A DNA stretch of 64,000 bases from positions 4,902,422 to 4,966,421 of the forward strand of contig NC_052142.2 of assembly GCF_016086655.4 (NCBI RefSeq), read 5' to 3'. This document shows, piece after piece, positions 59,601 to 64,000 of this stretch (its first letter is position 1; each line of letters opens with the position of its first letter). The position numbers were made by a program, and so were the translations under genes. The stretch is from Lepeophtheirus salmonis (taxonomy: Eukaryota > Arthropoda > Copepoda > Siphonostomatoida > Caligidae). The notes below the pieces were generated by a model. That model was not told the DNA's origin. It was given only the letters and a program-made list of their open reading frames with translations, and searched no databases.

Positions 59601-61480
59601 TTAGGCGTAGCAGAAATTGAGTTTAAAAAAAAGTTATTGATGAATCGTAAGAAACTCTGAGTAGTGCATTGAAAACAAAAGTACATTTTAAAATATTATA
59701 ATATCTTCTTTTTATATGGGAATGCCATGGTAAACATTAAGTCTACAATAACCCATACATGGACTATAGTTTATCTCATAGAAATCTTGTGTTTTTAGCA
59801 TAAATGGGTGGCCTCTATAAAATAATATTATGAAAGACAGCATAATTGAAATGTTTAGCAAAATTTGGAGTTTTAAAGATGGTGGAGAGTAAATTTAATA
59901 TAAAAAATGGAGGATTGATTCCCAATAACGGAAATATCCGTAACACCAACGACAATGGTTTTCCCTTTGAACGCTTGATCATAACTCAAAATGACATTTG
60001 AAAATCAGCTCCGCTGATAGAGTGAGCCACATCTGCATCATAATTGACTCGCTTAAGTTACGTCTCAGTCTAGGACTTAAAATGATAGAACGATGTTCAT
60101 ATATAGAAACTTCTCTTCTCACATCCAAACATGTATCTATTAAAAATTGTTGGTGGAAATACTATTAATATATAGAAGAAACAAGAACTCCATGATAGAG
60201 GATGTTAGACTGTATTATATCAACCTTCTGTCATTTTCCCGCCAAGAACAAAAATAATTGCTCTTGTGAACTTCAACTTTAATAATGATGATGATAGTAA
60301 CACAGTCTACAAGACTCACTTTTTTAAATAAACACAGATGAAGTGTATTTTCCTTTCTGCTGTTTAAAATAACTTCCACAAGTTACCTCTTGCACGATTA
60401 AAAGCGCCTCAGTCTGCGTATTATGAACTCAAAAAAGGTATGACATAGGATTTGGACTGTTTTATTAATTTTTATCAATAAAAGGATTTCGCTTATAATT
60501 TGTGTAATTTCATAATCAGTCATTTATAAGATTATCAATTAATATATTCAATAATTTAGAGCTATACTTTAAATAATAAGTAACTGTAGACAAAAAGAAA
60601 AATACAGAAGAATAGCTCCAAAAGGTAAATAGTTATACTAGGTTAGACCATTGGGTAATAAGGCTTACTAGAATTTTCAAATTGATGTATCTTACCAACT
60701 GCTGGATAAGAAAGACAGATTTTGACAAAGTACGCAACCACTCATACTCTATGACGTCGATATTGTAAGCGTGGTGGTAGTCAAACATCAGTCTTACATG
60801 CGTAATGCTGTCACTTTTTATTTCAATAAGCCTTGAGTTGCCATATGCTTTGTTTTTAAAAATTTTACTTCTCCTTTGGACAGTCGAAGTTGAGAGTGGA
60901 TAAAAAGCTAGTCGTACAAGACAAAAGAAAATCTATATATTTATGGAAAGAAAGGGATATCTCCTTAAATTTTGATATATTTAAAAAAAATTACTACGTT
61001 ATTTTCATCTTCTGTGTTACATCATTGTTAGCTATGGGATTTTTGTAGATGATCATAATAGTTTGTTTACTTTTTCTCTCCTCCTGTTCTACAAAAGTCC
61101 ACATTTCTAGATATTTTTGGATTGAGTGTGTGTGGATGAGTACACATAACTTACATACACATTTTTTTTTACTTTCGCTTCATATACATTACACAAATCT
61201 AATTGCAATATTTTATAAGAAATATAATTTCCAATTATTAACTATGGTCATTAAAATATCTTTCTAAAAGTAATTCGAAATATAGATAAAAGGAAAGACA
61301 GAAAAAAAATACAAGGAGTGGTTCAAGAAAAAAAAAGGCGGAGAAGGCCCAACTGAAGCATTGATACTAAATATTTCACCTGAAGCTATTTTTAATACAT
61401 TCTTATTTGTTCATTTTCCTCCCGCACATACTATTTGTCCTCAATCATCAACTTGCATAGTATATCCGGTAGTAAACAAG
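56611..61480. other. Unassigned stretch
   Basis: Nearly 5 kb has no recognised gene. Frames at 57701-58054 (minus) and 58197-58960 (plus, several overlapping) lack signatures, although MQQEVTTLTYLLDWTNTLKD at 58616 looks mildly protein-like. T and A runs occur near 58988-59030. Confidence 0.4.
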
Positions 61481-62689
61481 ACTTGAGATAAGCTTATTAT
61501 TAATTTACAGGTCCTGACATCTGGTTCTTCAAGGGGATCCCCAATCCTCAAAATTCTTGAGTGCGTCTATCTACTGGGAAATGAGAGACTCAAGCCATGA
61601 TGGATTGTTTCTTTCATCAACCTTCACCGCATACAGAATTCCCTGGAATTTTGTTAGTAGGAGCTCAATTTTAAGAGCCTCATGATGCTTGCAGGATGTT
61701 GCAATAAGGCAGTCTGAGGAGCTCAGGACCACATTAGAAGCTACAAGAAAAATACCTTCCGCTATTCCAATGAGGAAGTATTTTTCGAGAGTAAAAGATA
61801 AGATGGAAAGACGTCTCCAGCTCCAATTTACACCAATGGGATACACGCTTTTCTACAATAACATTTGATTTATTTGTTAAGAGAGAATGTGGTCGTTCTA
61901 TACCACAACCATTTTTGGTGTGAGTCACTGATCGGCTTACTTATAATTATCAATAGGTCTAGCAGTGCCAACTTCATATTGAGTCCAAGTTTCCTCAGTC
62001 TCCTCACTACGATCTATGTTGGACCCTTGTGATCATGACCCTTTATCAAATCTGCACGACTTTTTTCTTTATCGTTAGCTCTCTAAAGCTATGTAAATAG
62101 CAACAGGGGAACCCTACGGGCTCTCAACTGCAACATACGCTTTTTAATTTGGACTTCCCTCTAGTCATGAAATGGACCGACATAGGTAATATTATATTCG
62201 CTGAAGAAGTCGTCCCTACTATTGATCCTGGCATTAAAGTTCAGGAGTTTCTTAGTTCAGAGTAGAGGTTGAACCATGTTCAATATAGAGTCCCAAGACG
62301 ATCTCATTTATTTACAATAGTACCCACATTTTTTATTACTCTTGATTGTATCAGAGAACCCATGCCAATTCTTTCAGAAAAGCAACGCCCTGTATATTTC
62401 AAGAATCTGTTTTTAATGTGCATCACCCAAAAATCTTTATTGGAGAATATCCTATTAATCTAATAGAAGTTCAAGGACTTCCACACTGGTCTAATACAAG
62501 GGGAGCCAAGGCCACGCCGCCTGACCTGAAGCTTGCACTCTGGTTCATGAAATATAAAGTTCTGAGTTACCCCATCCTAAACCATCTCTCATCTTGATTA
62601 TTTTTTCATTAATTTGATTAAAAAAGGGTGTATATCTTAATAAATAGAATTTCATTGGGAGTGTATATATATCCCGTGCTTTCTACCTT
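61481..62689. other. Possible decayed element, unassigned
   Basis: The DNA is GC-richer than its surroundings and open frames occur on both strands: 61571-61846 minus (ELLLTKFQGILYAVKVDERN) and 62269-62597 plus (RRSHLFTIVPTFFITLDCIR). It could be the 3' part of the adjacent LINE on the minus strand, where GGVALAPLVLDQCGSP is readable near 62500, but I cannot place it firmly. Confidence 0.3.
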
Positions 62690-63725
62690 TCTTATTGAGT
62701 TAAAGAAATGTTATTATAAAATTTAACACTTATTTTTTGTGATTCGATAATTTTTACTTCGTTTATTTTCGAAGCTTCCGAAGAATCTGCAGAAACCCCA
62801 ACACCAAGTAAAACAGCTGAGTCAGGTATGTCTAGTGCACCAAAAGACACCTTCAACTCACACTCACAATTCCAAAGAATTTGTGTCTTTTTAAGATTTA
62901 TTGAGAGACCTGAAATCTTTGAAATTATTAATGCTCTTGAACGAGGCTTTCATAAGACTGTACTATTTCTTCCTTAGATCCTGCCAGAAATAAGGAAACG
63001 TCATCAGGGTACAATACCGACTTTAACAGGCAATTGTCAATTGTTAGACCACCTATTACATTATTTAGCCTCATTTTATTCCACAAACCGTTAATAGTGA
63101 TTATAAATAAGGGTGAAGATAACAAATCTCCTTGTCTAGCACCTTTGTGTATTCTAAATTTGGAATCTATTCATGGAATATCAACTCCCGAAGTTGCGTG
63201 TCGTGAAATAGCCAAGATCAAATCAACGAATATATCTGGAAATCCATTTAGTACAGCTGTTTGAGTATGTACTTTTGTAATAAACTGTCGAAAGCTTTTT
63301 CTTAATCTATTAACAGTGCTACGAATTTTTCATTAACTGACGATCAGTGATCCATTGTATCCTTTATTGAACACAAACTAACTAACAAGTATATACCCAA
63401 CATACAACTTTTCTGATCAGGATAAATGATGTGCTGCAAAACATTTTTTATTTTTCTATTTAGAATATATGTAAGTATCTTGAAAAAAGTATTCAGGAGA
63501 GAGATTGGACTGTAGTTCTTGATGTCTTTACTATTTTCCCCGTTTTTAGGATCAACGTCAAAATTCCTTCAGCCATGAAATATGGAACGTATCCTTTCTT
63601 GAATATTTCCCTAAACACTTCTTAGAGGATTCGACAAAGTAAATTTTTAAACCTTTTGAGAAATTCAAAAGGCAACCCGATGGTCCATGGCTGTTGATAT
63701 TTTTTTCATATCCTTGGATGAACAG

Positions 63726-63782
<57 letters not shown>

Positions 63783-63950
63783 CAGTGATGTTTACATCTA
63801 AAAATATATCACGATTAAGATTTTTTTCTTTTTTCAAGTTCTTCCAGGATCCCGATTTTTAAATAACAAAGCTTTCCATTTTGATGGATCTTTCAAAACC
63901 ATCCAATTCAAAAAGAAGTCACATAGTCTGTTCGACTTGCAGTCCGAACC
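62690..63950 (-). mobile_element. Non-LTR (LINE) reverse transcriptase relic
   Basis: Reading the minus strand downward across frames gives an ordered reverse transcriptase. It starts with FKKGYVPYFMAEGILTL-type sequence near 63590. SKDIKNYSPISLLNTFFKIL follows near 63510, then a VALLID-EKAFD block near 63310 and GARQGDLLSSPLFIITINGL near 63130. The frame 63125-62928 contains LYPDDVSLFLAG, the YxDD catalytic box with Pro in place of Ala. SGLSINLKKTQIL follows near 62890, with in-frame continuation to about 62690. Frameshifts, stops and the YPDD substitution make it inactive. It belongs to the CR1/Jockey/L2-like LINEs in general form; the clade is not resolved. Confidence 0.8.
63728..63782. 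repeat. 55-bp poly-T tract
   Basis: Fifty-five consecutive T interrupt the 5' part of the LINE relic; LINE-like coding sequence is readable on both sides on the minus strand. It is either an inserted retroposon tail or an expanded homopolymer. Its exact length in an assembly should be treated with caution. Confidence 0.9.
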
Positions 63951-64000
63951 ACTATATAATTTAGAATAAAATCAGCATGTTTCTGCGGATTTTTTCTCCG

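Noticed and set aside
62780..62835. Possible plus-strand 51-bp exon (ASEESAETPTPSKTAES) between an AG and a GTATGT.
   Set aside because: The minus strand here continues the LINE reverse transcriptase frame in good order, so the plus-strand reading is explained as a shadow of that element.
43300..64000. Search for the signal-peptide exon of the Wnt gene on the minus strand, including the frame at 53658-53855.
   Set aside because: No candidate combined a hydrophobic leader, the expected cysteine and a phase-0 donor.

Overview
This is an AT-rich arthropod-type genomic window. The mixture of transposon families and the style of the host gene suggest a caligid copepod such as a salmon louse. That identification is an inference; nothing in the sequence names the species.

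The only confidently recognised host gene is a Wnt of the Wnt4 type on the minus strand. Three internal exons are visible, at 43265-42968, 29540-29337 and 12691-12408. Their splice sites and codon phases fit together (phase 0 in, then 1, then 1, then 0 out). The first exon carries the RRWNCST block and the last carries the GTREMAF...CSSGELENCGCDR block. The middle 68-codon exon plus the tail of the first insert about 125 residues between blocks that are only about 15 residues apart in vertebrate Wnt4. I found neither the signal-peptide exon nor the C-terminal exon with the CHGVSGSC acylation site. They probably lie outside the window, so most or all of these 64 kb would be introns of one very large gene.

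The introns and flanks are filled with broken mobile elements. From left to right: a ZMYM1-like hAT remnant (1-2040); an almost intact mariner with inverted ends, a TA duplication and only two in-frame stops (4978-6255); a long inverted-repeat element (8316-9337) with a further copy at 30990-31250; a GTF2IRD2-like hAT remnant (10230-11250, minus); three related hAT fragments (14.2-14.7, 33.5-34.4 and 36.9-37.6 kb); a degraded retroelement gene with a CCHC knuckle (15.8-17.8 kb); a FLYWCH-MULE transposase (20.6-21.9 kb, minus); two THAP/P-element-like remnants (23.7-25.3 kb plus, 32.1-32.9 kb minus); a 2,000-bp hAT with terminal repeats and an 8-bp target duplication (34901-36900); tRNA-like short repeats (41.5-42.1 kb); a Ty3/gypsy relic with polypurine tract and LTR start (44.3-46.3 kb, minus); a tail-to-tail YqaJ nuclease and DDE transposase pair resembling ISL2EU elements (49.1-51.2 kb); and a non-LTR retrotransposon reverse transcriptase (62.7-63.95 kb, minus).

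No CRISPR array, rRNA gene, intact tRNA gene or operon-like organisation was seen. Most short open frames look like chance frames in AT-rich DNA.
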